Position numbers and translations under genes: made by a program
Shown: positions 18,165-27,023 of the stretch, one piece after another
Position numbering within the stretch: the stretch's first letter is position 1
Layout: each line of letters begins with the position of its first letter
Assembly: GCF_900107935.1 (NCBI RefSeq)
Contig: NZ_FNVG01000029.1
Span: 1-49,676 of the forward strand
From: Vibrio hangzhouensis
GTDB lineage: Bacteria > Pseudomonadota > Gammaproteobacteria > Enterobacterales > Vibrionaceae
DNA length: 49,676 nucleotides
Direction: 5' to 3'
The notes under the pieces: generated by a model
The model's database searches: none
The model's input: the letters and a program-made list of their open reading frames with translations, nothing else
What the model was told of the DNA's origin: nothing

Positions 18165-19136
18165 ATGGCTATTAAAACTTCAGAACTTAATGCAAAACTC
18201 TTCGGAAAAGCAAATAAACGCCGTGCGACAACTCCTCAGGAAGCTCAATCAGCAGCTAAAGAAAAAGCTCAGTATATCGAGTTGTCTGTTGCAGGCGAAG
18301 AACTAGTCTCGTTTGAGTTAATGCGTATTCCTGCTCAGGAAGTCGAATCCAATACGTTTGTTTTTGAAGAGAATGCTCGCGAGCAGTCTTTTCTTAACGA
18401 ACACGCACTATCAGATGTGTTAGCGACACTACGCGACAAAGGTCAGCAATACCCAGCGGTGGGTCGTCGTCAAAAAGACGGAAAAATCGAAGTCCTGGAC
18501 GGTAGTCGACGCCGTATGTCTTGTATTTTGGCACAAAAGGAATTTTTGATTTATGTTGCCGAAAATATCAATGCTAACCATGCGAAGTTTCTTTCTGATG
18601 TCGCGAATGCCCATAAACCTCTGTCTTTGTACGAGAAGGGTAAAGAAATGTTAGCCAAATTGGAAAGTGGTGACGCAGAAGATCAGAAAGCGTTGGCAAA
18701 GATGTTCCAATGCAGTGAGGCGTTAGTCAGTGGTGCGTTAAAAGCAGCGGACCTGCCTCTTGAACTGTTACAAGCGTATCCTAACGTGAGTGATTTAGGG
18801 CGCCCAACGATTGTCAGACTGCATAAGCAATTCAACGAACTTGATTTAGATAATAGAGGTAAGTTGATTGAGCGATGCCAGCTTGATGAAGGTTATGTAT
18901 GGCAACAAAGTCAGGCTCAAGGTGTTGCACGCATCACGAAAGAGGTCTCTGAGACATTGGAAACATGGATGCACGAACTTTCGCCACCAAAGCGTGCAAA
19001 AGTGACTAAGATTGACCTGGTGAAGGGCAGAGCGAGCTACACTCGTAAGGGACCTAATCTGGCACTAAATCTTAAAAAAGTCGATGACAAGACCATGGAA
19101 GAGATTCTCGAATTTGTGAAAAGCAAAATAAATTAA
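18165..19136 (+). CDS. parB2: ParB2, chromosome II partition protein
   Basis: 323 residues. The ParB/Spo0J N-domain appears near residues 65-110 (RDKGQQYPAVGRR, VLDGSRRRMSCIL), followed by the HTH region (LAKMFQCSEALVSGALKAADLP, near 175). The C-terminal region ends in a short dimerisation-like segment. It binds the TTTACAnTGTAAA palindromes found in this window. It is cotranscribed with parA2 and followed by a strong terminator. Confidence 0.96.
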   Translation: MAIKTSELNAKLFGKANKRRATTPQEAQSAAKEKAQYIELSVAGEELVSFELMRIPAQEVESNTFVFEENAREQSFLNEHALSDVLATLRDKGQQYPAVGRRQKDGKIEVLDGSRRRMSCILAQKEFLIYVAENINANHAKFLSDVANAHKPLSLYEKGKEMLAKLESGDAEDQKALAKMFQCSEALVSGALKAADLPLELLQAYPNVSDLGRPTIVRLHKQFNELDLDNRGKLIERCQLDEGYVWQQSQAQGVARITKEVSETLETWMHELSPPKRAKVTKIDLVKGRASYTRKGPNLALNLKKVDDKTMEEILEFVKSKIN

Positions 19137-19150
19137 ACCGCTGGTCAGAC

Positions 19151-19181
19151 AAAATACCTCGCGTTAGCGGGGTATTTTTTT
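19151..19181 (+). terminator. Rho-independent terminator of parA2-parB2
   Basis: AAATACCTCGC and GCGGGGTATTT pair with one wobble around GTTA, and the run of Ts continues to 19181. It lies 15 bp after the parB2 stop. Confidence 0.9.
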
Positions 19182-19198
19182 GTGTTAATATTGGAGGA

Positions 19199-21286
19199 GT
19201 GAAGTTTCAACCCAGTACTATTATGTCAGCTTTTATTGAGAATCAACTACAACTCCTTGTCGAGCAGTCCTCTTTGGCTCGACGTTTTTGCCAGCGAGCT
19301 GCATTAGTGCTCGAGGGCGACGGTGAGTGGCTCCATTCATTAGTCACCCGGTTTTCATCACTTGTTCCCGAAGGCGGCGCCTACCAACTAGGGGGGGAGG
19401 CGATGGCGACACTCGAATATTTGCCTGCGAAACAAGGGAAGAGGCTTCTCGGTAAAGAAAGTCTCTTGATTGTAGTATCACTTGATGAATCGTTTGATGC
19501 CAACAGCTTTAATGCTGCAGTCGGCACCTTAGTGGGCGGTGGCATGTTACTGTTTACTCGCTCATCTGGTTCATCGGTTCACCCTTGGCTGCTACACCAT
19601 CTTACTGCTATTCCTTCGCTTCTTCAGTCTGAACTTACGATCACGAATTTATCCGAATATTGGCCTATCGAGTCAGGTGGTTCACTTGATCGTGATGTCT
19701 ATGCAGAACAAACACAGGCCATCGAGATGGTTGAAAAAGTGGTGTTTGGTCACCGAAAACGTCCTTTAGTCATTACTGCTGACAGGGGCAGGGGAAAGAG
19801 CAGTGCTTTGGGTATTGCCGCGGGGCAAATTCAGAAAAAACGACCATGTCGAATTTTGGTCACTGCCCCCAATCGTTCTGCGGTAGCACCTATCTTTGAG
19901 TACAGTGCTGCCAGCATGGATGAATGTGAAGCACAACAGCGGCAAATAGAATTCATAGCGCCCGATGATTTGCTACAGAATCTTCCTAATTGTGATTTGT
20001 TAATGGTGGATGAGGCGGCAGCCATACCAGTCCCTATGCTGAAGAGGATGGTTGCTCACTATCATCGTCTTGTTATTAGTTCTACGGTTCATGGTTATGA
20101 GGGATGTGGCAGAGGTTTCAGTCTTAAATTTTTACCCTGGTTACAAGCTGAAAGACCCGGAGCCAAAATCTATACGATGTCGAAACCGATTCGATGGAAT
20201 AACAATGATCCTCTGGAAGCCTGGTGTTCCAGTGCATTTTTGTTGTCGGCGGAAATGGACAGTCTCGAAAAACTTTCTTCAGTTACGAGTTTAAGCCCAG
20301 AGAAATTGCAGTTTTGTCGCTTTGATATAAGCCAAGCATTGTCTGGTAAGCATCTGCTTTCTTCAGCCTTTGCGCTGTTGGTCAATGCTCATTATCAGAC
20401 TTCACCCAGTGATCTGATGTTATTGCTTACATCTCCCAATATGTCTTTGTATCTCATGATTTATCAAGACGCGGTTATCGGTAGTGTGTTGACTAACGAA
20501 GAAGGGCAACTTCAGTCCGAGGTGATTGAAAAAATCCAATTGGGTCAATCGCGTCCTTCGGGCCATTTGATACCTGTCGAATTGTGCAACCATCTCGCAT
20601 TGACAGCGCCTGCAGCCCAACGTTGCGTAAGAGTGATGCGTATCGCCGTTCACCCGCTACTTCAATCACTGGGCGTGGGGAGTGAAATGCTCACACGGCT
20701 TAAGCAAAATTTGGTCGATGGCGCCGACTACCTGGCAACTAGCTTTGGGGTGACGGATGAGTTGCTGGCATTCTGGCAACATAATCAATTCGTGCCCCTG
20801 AAACTTGGCAGCTCGAAAGACAAAGCCAGTGGTACATACAGCGCCAGTCTTGTTCTTCCATTGAGTCATCAGTCTCGTCAGTGGATTGATGGCGCTGAGT
20901 CTCAATTTGAACGCAATCTGGTTCATCAACTACGCCGCTCAAATCAAGACATTGATGCTTCTCTTGCATGGCGTCTCTATTGTGGTGCTCTCTCATTGAG
21001 CGAAAATAGCAAGCAGCCTTCTACGTTGTTAACTTACTATGCCAAAGGTGGGAATGCTCTTAACTCTTGTCGAGCTGAACTGTTACCGTTTCTTCAGTCG
21101 CTGGCTGTTGCTGACATAGCAGTTGACGATGAGTTAGTCCTGGCAATAGCGCTTCAAGAAAAGGAGTGGGAAATTGTCGCGGATACATTTGGTTGTACCG
21201 GCAGGAAACAGGCCGAGCGTCGCTTTCGTGCATCTCTGTCTGAGCTTATCCAACGTTTACAGTGTAAATTAGGCCAACCAAATTAA
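19199..21286 (+). CDS. tmcA: tRNA(Met) cytidine acetyltransferase TmcA
   Basis: 695 residues from GTG 19199, or 687 from ATG 19223. The GTG is immediately preceded by GGAGGA, too close for normal use, and the ATG is somewhat far from it, so the start is uncertain. The domains are an N-terminal DUF1726-like region, an RNA-helicase module with Walker A TADRGRGKSS near residue 194 and MVDEAAAIP near 270, and a GNAT acetyltransferase near 410-540 (MRIAVHPLLQSLGVGSEML). The enzyme makes N4-acetylcytidine at the wobble base of elongator tRNA-Met using ATP and acetyl-CoA. A parS2 site is embedded in its last codons. Confidence 0.94.
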   Translation: MKFQPSTIMSAFIENQLQLLVEQSSLARRFCQRAALVLEGDGEWLHSLVTRFSSLVPEGGAYQLGGEAMATLEYLPAKQGKRLLGKESLLIVVSLDESFDANSFNAAVGTLVGGGMLLFTRSSGSSVHPWLLHHLTAIPSLLQSELTITNLSEYWPIESGGSLDRDVYAEQTQAIEMVEKVVFGHRKRPLVITADRGRGKSSALGIAAGQIQKKRPCRILVTAPNRSAVAPIFEYSAASMDECEAQQRQIEFIAPDDLLQNLPNCDLLMVDEAAAIPVPMLKRMVAHYHRLVISSTVHGYEGCGRGFSLKFLPWLQAERPGAKIYTMSKPIRWNNNDPLEAWCSSAFLLSAEMDSLEKLSSVTSLSPEKLQFCRFDISQALSGKHLLSSAFALLVNAHYQTSPSDLMLLLTSPNMSLYLMIYQDAVIGSVLTNEEGQLQSEVIEKIQLGQSRPSGHLIPVELCNHLALTAPAAQRCVRVMRIAVHPLLQSLGVGSEMLTRLKQNLVDGADYLATSFGVTDELLAFWQHNQFVPLKLGSSKDKASGTYSASLVLPLSHQSRQWIDGAESQFERNLVHQLRRSNQDIDASLAWRLYCGALSLSENSKQPSTLLTYYAKGGNALNSCRAELLPFLQSLAVADIAVDDELVLAIALQEKEWEIVADTFGCTGRKQAERRFRASLSELIQRLQCKLGQPN
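21256..21268. other. parS2: parS2 site inside the 3' end of tmcA
   Basis: TTTACAGTGTAAA, a perfect consensus core, lies within the coding sequence 18 bp before the tmcA stop. It is the first of three sites within 94 bp. Confidence 0.85.
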
Positions 21287-21299
21287 ACCTCCTTTACAA

Positions 21300-21312
21300 T
21301 TTACACTGTAAA
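21300..21312. other. parS2: parS2 site
   Basis: TTTACACTGTAAA, a perfect consensus core, 13 bp after the tmcA stop. Confidence 0.87.
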
Positions 21313-21336
21313 AGCCAAGATGCATTTGCTAGCACT

Positions 21337-21349
21337 TTTACAGTGTAAA
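21337..21349. other. parS2: parS2 site
   Basis: TTTACAGTGTAAA, a perfect consensus core, in the gap between tmcA and the FapA-family gene. It closes the triplet of parS2 sites. Confidence 0.87.
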
Positions 21350-21518
21350 TTTGTCATCTCAGATGTTCTTCGCTTATTCAATAAGTTAGCAATCTTGTTG
21401 TAGATTGACTCAAGATCAAACTTCTAAGCATATTACCGTGACGCCGCACTGAGTTTTTACTCATGAATGTAGTCTCAGTAGTGAGACTGAACTAAAATAA
21501 TTGATAAATTATTGAAGC

Positions 21519-21525
21519 ATGATCA
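21519..21525. other. Single RctB-type box upstream of the FapA-family gene
   Basis: ATGATCA in the context AAGCATGATCAC, about 53 bp before the ATG of the FapA-family gene and 5 kb from the origin array. Two origin boxes (16148 and 16544) also have GCATGATCA. A single heptamer can arise by chance, so RctB binding is only a suggestion. Confidence 0.3.
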
Positions 21526-21577
21526 CACTGTTTAAAATTGACTGTCGTGAGCGAACATAGGGAAGTGGCAAATCATC

Positions 21578-23251
21578 ATGTGGAAAAACGTCCTCAAGCT
21601 CGATGTCTCTGGTAATAAAGTCATCGCACAACTCCCGTCTGAATATGAACAAGGCTTGGCGTTGGAAGTGACATTACTCCATAACGCGTTGGCGGAGCAC
21701 AATGCCCAGAACTTTTTTGTTGATGATACGGCTGTGATTCAGTTTATCAAATGCGCTGGAGAGGCAAAGGGTGATGCATTCGCTGGTATGATGATAGCGG
21801 AAGTCAGAGATGCGGCTGCTGAGGTACTTCTTACAGAGCAGGATATGATAGCCAGTATTAAGGTAACTGGAGCCTATGGTGGGGCGCCTTTACAACCGAA
21901 CGATGTCATCAAAATCTTGACTGATGCTCATGTTATCAGAGGGCTCAATAAAAAAGCGCTTAAGAAAGTACTGCTGCTAAGCCAGCAGCTCAAACCTGGT
22001 GAAACCTATCTTCAACCTGTTGCGATAGGCAAGCGACCAAAGGAAGGTAAGAATGCGCAATTCATTCCTCTTGTCGCAGACCCGAAAAAACGAGTGCTAA
22101 AACCTCAGGCCACGGGTGAACACGGTAAAGTGGATATGCGAGACTTAGGGGCGATTGTGACTGTTGGTGAAAATGAGCTGGTGATGAAGCGCATTCCTGC
22201 CATTCAGGGACAGAGCGGCTATACCGTCACGGGCGCAGTCATTCCGCCTAAACCCGTCAAGGATAATCCGCTTAAACCCGGTGTGGGCACTAAATTCTCT
22301 TCTGACAACCCTAATACGCTATTGTCCACTATGTCTGGTATGCCAGTGATAAAAGCTTCTGGCGTTGAAATCGATGAAGCCCTTTGCCTCAGTAAAGTTG
22401 ATATCTCGACGGGACACATTAAGTTTAAGGGCAGTGTCGTGATTTCCGGCAATGTTGAAGCCAACATGGAAGTCACTGCTACAGGCACGATAACTGTGGG
22501 TGGTTTTGTCGAATCGGCAACCCTGAAGTCAAAGGGAGATATCATCGTTAGTAAAGGAATCATTGGTCACAATGTCGATGACGGTGAGCCCAAGTCGTGT
22601 CACATTCATTCTGGGGGAGACGTGATCGCAAACTACGCTCAGTTTGCGGAGATTGAGGCAAAAGGGGATATGCATTTTACCGTCCATAGCCTGAACAACG
22701 ATCTGCGTTGTGGTGGTGACTTGACCGCTACGGGTACTAGTAAGAAGCAGGGTATTTTGAGCGGTGGGCAAGCGATTGTCGGTGGTAAAGTTCTGTGTAA
22801 TCAACTTGGTGTAGAGGGAGATACAGCAACCTACATAAAAGCATTTGCTAGCTACCACTGCTACACAGAAAAGTTAGAGCAGCTTGAACTGCGGTATACT
22901 CAGCTTCAAGAGCAGAAAATGAAAGCGATCAGGCGCGAAATCGAGTTGAAGAAGATACCTAAGTCGTCTCGAAGCGAAGCGCAGAATATGGAACTGGCGG
23001 CATTGAACAGCTCTAACACGGATGCATTGGATAGGTTTAGTGAAGACAAAGAGCGTCTGGAACTGGAACTGTTTGCCAAACTAGAGCTGAATACCGTCGA
23101 GTCATTGGTGCAGACCCATACTCGAGTTACTGTCGCCTTTGACGACGAAAAAGTAACGACCAAAAATACTCATGGTCCGGCGTTATTCAGTTTTAATAAA
23201 CACATCATCAACTTTACACCGAAACTTAAAGAAGAAGACCTCGCGGTTTAA
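21578..23251 (+). CDS. FapA-family (DUF342) protein
   Basis: 557 residues. A central region of short, glycine-rich beta repeats (about 255-420, for example GSVVISGNVEANMEVTATGTITVGGFVESA) forms the polymer-like beta-solenoid of FapA/DUF342. A charged coiled coil follows (about 425-500), then a short beta tail. An AGGGAAG SD precedes the ATG. In V. vulnificus a FapA protein has been linked to flagellation and glucose-PTS signalling; whether this member does the same is unknown. It ends 10 bp from the convergent soxR. Confidence 0.88.
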   Translation: MWKNVLKLDVSGNKVIAQLPSEYEQGLALEVTLLHNALAEHNAQNFFVDDTAVIQFIKCAGEAKGDAFAGMMIAEVRDAAAEVLLTEQDMIASIKVTGAYGGAPLQPNDVIKILTDAHVIRGLNKKALKKVLLLSQQLKPGETYLQPVAIGKRPKEGKNAQFIPLVADPKKRVLKPQATGEHGKVDMRDLGAIVTVGENELVMKRIPAIQGQSGYTVTGAVIPPKPVKDNPLKPGVGTKFSSDNPNTLLSTMSGMPVIKASGVEIDEALCLSKVDISTGHIKFKGSVVISGNVEANMEVTATGTITVGGFVESATLKSKGDIIVSKGIIGHNVDDGEPKSCHIHSGGDVIANYAQFAEIEAKGDMHFTVHSLNNDLRCGGDLTATGTSKKQGILSGGQAIVGGKVLCNQLGVEGDTATYIKAFASYHCYTEKLEQLELRYTQLQEQKMKAIRREIELKKIPKSSRSEAQNMELAALNSSNTDALDRFSEDKERLELELFAKLELNTVESLVQTHTRVTVAFDDEKVTTKNTHGPALFSFNKHIINFTPKLKEEDLAV

Positions 23252-23261
23252 AAACAATAAA

Positions 23262-23696
23262 CTAGTCATTTTTCTTCCAAAGTGTGGCGCCGTTTCCAAG
23301 GGCGCCTAACTCGTCATCAGGATTGCGCAAGCGGCATCGATTCAAAGACAAACAACCGCATCCAATACATTCACCCAGCTCATCACGTAGTTTTGTCATC
23401 AACCAAATCTTGTCATCAAGGATGCTTTTCCACTTTTTACCCATGGCTTCCCACTCTTCCTGTGAGGGTGCTCGGTCAATGGGTAAACTAGCCAAAGCTT
23501 GTTTGATTTCTTCCAAACTCAGCCCAAGCTGCTGCCCGGTTTTTATCACAGCAATGCGACGAAGGACCGAACTGTCGTAGCGCCTCTGATTGCCCTGATT
23601 GCGCCAACTGGCAATCATCCCTTTCTGTTCATAAAAGTGCAGTGCCGAGACGGTAACCTCGGCCCGTTTCGCCACCTGACCTACGGATAGTTCCAT
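23262..23696 (-). CDS. soxR: Redox-sensitive transcriptional activator SoxR
   Basis: 144 residues, a MerR-family regulator. The N-terminal HTH is VGQVAKRAEVTVSALHFYEQKGMI, followed by the dimerisation helix. The [2Fe-2S] ligands are Cys110, Cys113, Cys115 and Cys121, in the SoxR-specific CX2CXCX5C arrangement. Oxidation of the cluster by redox-cycling compounds or superoxide switches it on. No soxS gene is adjacent, which fits non-enteric bacteria, where SoxR acts directly on a small set of genes. Confidence 0.96.
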   Translation of the reverse strand: MELSVGQVAKRAEVTVSALHFYEQKGMIASWRNQGNQRRYDSSVLRRIAVIKTGQQLGLSLEEIKQALASLPIDRAPSQEEWEAMGKKWKSILDDKIWLMTKLRDELGECIGCGCLSLNRCRLRNPDDELGALGNGATLWKKND

Positions 23697-23801
23697 TGCG
23701 TACTCCCTTTTTTAGGCATTATAGCGCTGTTTCCGACTAAGTTGAGTGGCTGACGTTGTGTTTACTCGCAAGTTGCAAAGAAATTTAGGTGAGAGGAAAA
23801 A

Positions 23802-24155
23802 CTACTTATTTGGCGCGGTTGTGGCTCCTGCAGGAAGTGGCGTCGGCACAGGGGGATTCTCATTCTTCGGTTTAGTGATTCTTATGTTTTTGATGAAGCG
23901 GCTAAAATACAGTTCTTTAACCAGTTCGTCGCATTGCTCGGCTAAGAGTTTTCTTTTCCATTGCTCACTGCTTACAGAAATTCGAGTCTGGTTTGTCGAA
24001 CGATAGCCATTCGCGACTTCACACAGTTCAATAGTACTCATGTAGTTGGGGTAACGATTTACCGGAGAGGACCGCAGACCCAGTTGATTCATCTGATACG
24101 ATGAACAGCCTGTAATGGTAAGGATTGTTATAGGTAACAGTACTTTGTAGCTCAT
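23802..24155 (-). CDS. Putative lipoprotein, unknown function
   Basis: 117 residues. A short signal peptide ends in the lipobox LTITGC (Cys17), so the mature protein should be lipid-anchored. It has two more cysteines (ELCEV, EQCDE) and a proline-rich C-terminal tail. No domain is recognised. It is a single gene between soxR and the divergent lipoamide dehydrogenase gene. Confidence 0.75.
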   Translation of the reverse strand: MSYKVLLPITILTITGCSSYQMNQLGLRSSPVNRYPNYMSTIELCEVANGYRSTNQTRISVSSEQWKRKLLAEQCDELVKELYFSRFIKNIRITKPKNENPPVPTPLPAGATTAPNK

Positions 24156-24351
24156 AATCGGCAGAATTTTGTCTAAGCTATTGGTGGAATCGCTAATACT
24201 AACCGCTAATTTTTGCAGATAAAGTAAAGATTGAAACGCAGGTCACTGAAGTGAAAAAATTGACACTGCTCAGACAGTTGACCGATCTATACTGAGGCCC
24301 GATATTTGTTTTCGCACATTTTGCTAGCACCCAGATACAAGGAGAATTGGA

Positions 24352-25761
24352 ATGACGGAATCTATCAACGTTGATGTAGCGGTAATCGGTGGTGGACCCG
24401 GCGGATACACTGCAGCATTTCGTGCCGCGGATTTAGGCTTGTCGGTATGTATTGTAGAAAAGCGAGACACATTAGGCGGTGTTTGCGTCAATGTGGGATG
24501 TATCCCATCTAAAACACTGTTACACGCCTCTTCTCTAATTGAACATGCCAGTCATGGTCATCAAATGGGTATATCATTTGCGCAACCCACTATTGATCTT
24601 GATACGCTTCGCACTCATAAACAGTCGACCATTACAGAGTTGACCAAGGGGATTGCAAACCTGGCCAAGGCTCGAAAAGTGATTCGCGTTAAGGGAGAAG
24701 GTCAGTTTACTTCTTCGAATTCGTTGATCGTAAAAGGTGATGATAGCTATCAAATTCAGTTTAAACAGGCGATCATCGCCACAGGATCACACGCTATCAG
24801 GCTACCTATCGCACCGCGAGATGATCGAGTATGGGATTCCACAGACGCCTTGGCACTCAAAAAAATTCCCGAGAAAATGTTGATCGTTGGAGGGGGCATC
24901 ATCGGTCTGGAAATGGCTCAGGTATACTCTTCACTGGGTGCAGATATCACCATTGTAGAAGCGCAGGAGCAAATCATTCCCGCCGCAGATAAAGATGTGG
25001 TTCAACCGCTACTTAAAGATCTTAAAAAACGTTACCAAATCCTTACCAAGACATTGGTTACCAGTATGGAGGCTCAGGACAAAGGTATTGTGGTGTCGTT
25101 TGAGGGTAAGAAAGCGCCACAGAATGCCAGCTATGATGTGGTGTTAGTCGCGGTAGGGCGTCGCCCAAACACCTCGAATATTGGTCTGGAGCAGGTTGGG
25201 GTAAGAGTCGAAAAGTCAGGGTTGATTGAGGTTGACAACAGAATGCAAACTAGCGAGCCTCACATCTTTGCCATCGGCGATATTGTTAAAGGACCTATGC
25301 TTGCGCATAAAGCGACTCATGAAGGAAAAGTGGCCGCAGAGGTTATTGCGGGATTGGATGCGACCTTCCAACCAGTTTCAATTCCCTCGGTGGCTTACAC
25401 CGCTCCTGAGGTTGCTTGGGTAGGCCTGACGGAGAAAGAGGCAAAACAGCAGGGAATTGAATACAGTGTAGGTAAAGTCCCCTGGTTGGTGAGTGGACGT
25501 GCCCAGAGCGTTGGCGCAACAAATGGTGTGACGAAAGCACTCTTTGATTCAGCCACTGGTACATTGTTGGGCGCAGGGATTTGTGGTGAAAATGCCGGCG
25601 AGTTGATTCACGAAGCTTGCACGGCTCTCGAGTTAGGGGGGCGAGCGAGAGACATTGCTCATACCGTACACGCGCATCCAACATTGGCAGAGACGTTCGC
25701 GTTTACCGCCGAATTGGTTGAAGGTTCGATGACGGATATGTTGCCGGCCAGAAAAAAATAA
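24352..25761 (+). CDS. lpdA: Dihydrolipoyl dehydrogenase, orphan copy
   Basis: 469 residues. The FAD-binding GGGPGGYTAAF is near residue 13 and the redox-active disulfide GGVCVNVGCIPSK near 42. The NAD-binding GGGIIGLEMAQVYSSLG is near 180 and the second FAD motif AIGDIVKG near 305. The C-terminal HPTLAE holds the active-site His and Glu. AAGGAG is a good SD. It reoxidises dihydrolipoamide in 2-oxoacid dehydrogenase or glycine cleavage complexes. No E1/E2 or gcv gene is nearby, so it is likely a second lpd copy and its complex cannot be told from context. Confidence 0.93.
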   Translation: MTESINVDVAVIGGGPGGYTAAFRAADLGLSVCIVEKRDTLGGVCVNVGCIPSKTLLHASSLIEHASHGHQMGISFAQPTIDLDTLRTHKQSTITELTKGIANLAKARKVIRVKGEGQFTSSNSLIVKGDDSYQIQFKQAIIATGSHAIRLPIAPRDDRVWDSTDALALKKIPEKMLIVGGGIIGLEMAQVYSSLGADITIVEAQEQIIPAADKDVVQPLLKDLKKRYQILTKTLVTSMEAQDKGIVVSFEGKKAPQNASYDVVLVAVGRRPNTSNIGLEQVGVRVEKSGLIEVDNRMQTSEPHIFAIGDIVKGPMLAHKATHEGKVAAEVIAGLDATFQPVSIPSVAYTAPEVAWVGLTEKEAKQQGIEYSVGKVPWLVSGRAQSVGATNGVTKALFDSATGTLLGAGICGENAGELIHEACTALELGGRARDIAHTVHAHPTLAETFAFTAELVEGSMTDMLPARKK

Positions 25762-25772
25762 TTTGGAACCAG

Positions 25773-25794
25773 AGAGGGTGCTATGTCACCCTCT
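25773..25794 (+). terminator. Hairpin downstream of the lpd gene
   Basis: AGAGGGTG and CACCCTCT form a perfect eight-base stem around CTATGT, 12 bp after the stop. There is no clear T run, so its strength as an intrinsic terminator is doubtful. Confidence 0.45.
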
Positions 25795-25826
25795 TATGTG
25801 TCGCTTAATCAATAGTAGAACGCCAA

Positions 25827-25839
25827 TTTACACTGTAAG
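25827..25839. other. parS2: parS2-like site with one mismatch
   Basis: TTTACACTGTAAG differs from the consensus core only at the last base. It lies in the gap between two convergent genes, like the other intergenic sites. Confidence 0.65.
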
Positions 25840-25880
25840 CCGAACGATCGTGTTTCAGTTTCTGGCATTAATTTAAACGC

Positions 25881-26876
25881 TTATAACCATTTATTGCGTA
25901 TTGCCCAGATTAAAGATCCCAAACCAAAGCCAATACACAAAGCAACAACAATCCAAAAGGCTAGTGGACTGTCGGTGCCCGGCATACCGCCGACATTAAT
26001 ACCAAGTAGCCCTGTAAAGAAACCGAGCGGTAAAAACATTCCTGCAATAACCGTAAAGATGTAGGTTCGTCGATTCAGCTTATCATTATCTAGAGCATTG
26101 AGTTCTTCTATCATAAGCAGTGAATGTTCTCGAATCATTTCGATGTTTTCCAAGCAGCGTAACTGACGGTCTAACACCGCTTTCACTCTTAATGTATCCA
26201 ATTCACTGAGCCAATTGATATTAAGATTAGACAACTGAGCCAGTGCCTCTTTCTGTGGTAACAAATATCGACGTAGGCTAATACATGCTTTACGAAGCGT
26301 ATTGACTTGCTCTCGATAGTTGGCGCCATCGCCGATGAAGTCTGCATCTTCGAGCACTAATGCCTGCTCTTCTAGAATGTGAATGCTGTGCTCTTGTTTT
26401 TCGGTTATTAATTCCAACCATTCTATTAATAATTGAGAAATCGTTTTTGGCCCTTCGCCTGACTCGAGTCTTTCTAATATTTCGGTAGTTGATATGAGTG
26501 GGCGTCGACGAGTACTTATAATCCGTTTGCCATCAGTCCAAATACGGAGCGAAACCATGTCTTCTGGATCCGAATTGGGATTTAAATTGATAGCCCGAAA
26601 AATCGCTAGAAGGTTATTTCCTCTCTTGAGTATATGTGGGCGGCTAGACTCACTAGTTAGCCCTTGCAGGGCCAGGTCATTAAGGCCACTGTGTTTAAGT
26701 AACCACTCACTGGTATCAGGAGCACTGTAGTCAAAATGTAACCAGAGAGAGGTCTCAGTTGCATTCCAAAGCTGAGCAATGTCATCATTACAAAGATGAA
26801 ATCCTCCTTCGCCATCCAATTGGATGGCGTGGATCAACCCCTGCAAGTTTGTTGAGTGAAACGCCACGGTGAGCAC
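25881..26876 (-). CDS. zntB: ZntB-like zinc transporter (CorA superfamily)
   Basis: 331 residues. A large cytoplasmic N-terminal domain leads to two C-terminal membrane helices (about 268-290 and 302-322). The pore-loop motif is GINVGG rather than the GMN of Mg2+-selective CorA, as in the ZntB group. The C-terminus RNKWL also fits ZntB. The apparent start is GTG at 26876 without a strong SD; GTG three codons later is an alternative. Zn2+ transport is inferred from the subgroup. Confidence 0.85.
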   Translation of the reverse strand: MLTVAFHSTNLQGLIHAIQLDGEGGFHLCNDDIAQLWNATETSLWLHFDYSAPDTSEWLLKHSGLNDLALQGLTSESSRPHILKRGNNLLAIFRAINLNPNSDPEDMVSLRIWTDGKRIISTRRRPLISTTEILERLESGEGPKTISQLLIEWLELITEKQEHSIHILEEQALVLEDADFIGDGANYREQVNTLRKACISLRRYLLPQKEALAQLSNLNINWLSELDTLRVKAVLDRQLRCLENIEMIREHSLLMIEELNALDNDKLNRRTYIFTVIAGMFLPLGFFTGLLGINVGGMPGTDSPLAFWIVVALCIGFGLGSLIWAIRNKWL

Positions 26877-27023
26877 CTGATGGTTAATGGTTTGTTGTCC
26901 ATAATACTAGAATGTTATCGCAATATATGTGTGAATCGTAACAAAATTGGGTGACCTCCCTTGCAGCAACCCATCCGACCAGTTATTGTTAAATAACAAG
27001 TTGTTAACAAAGTGGTGGTTGGA

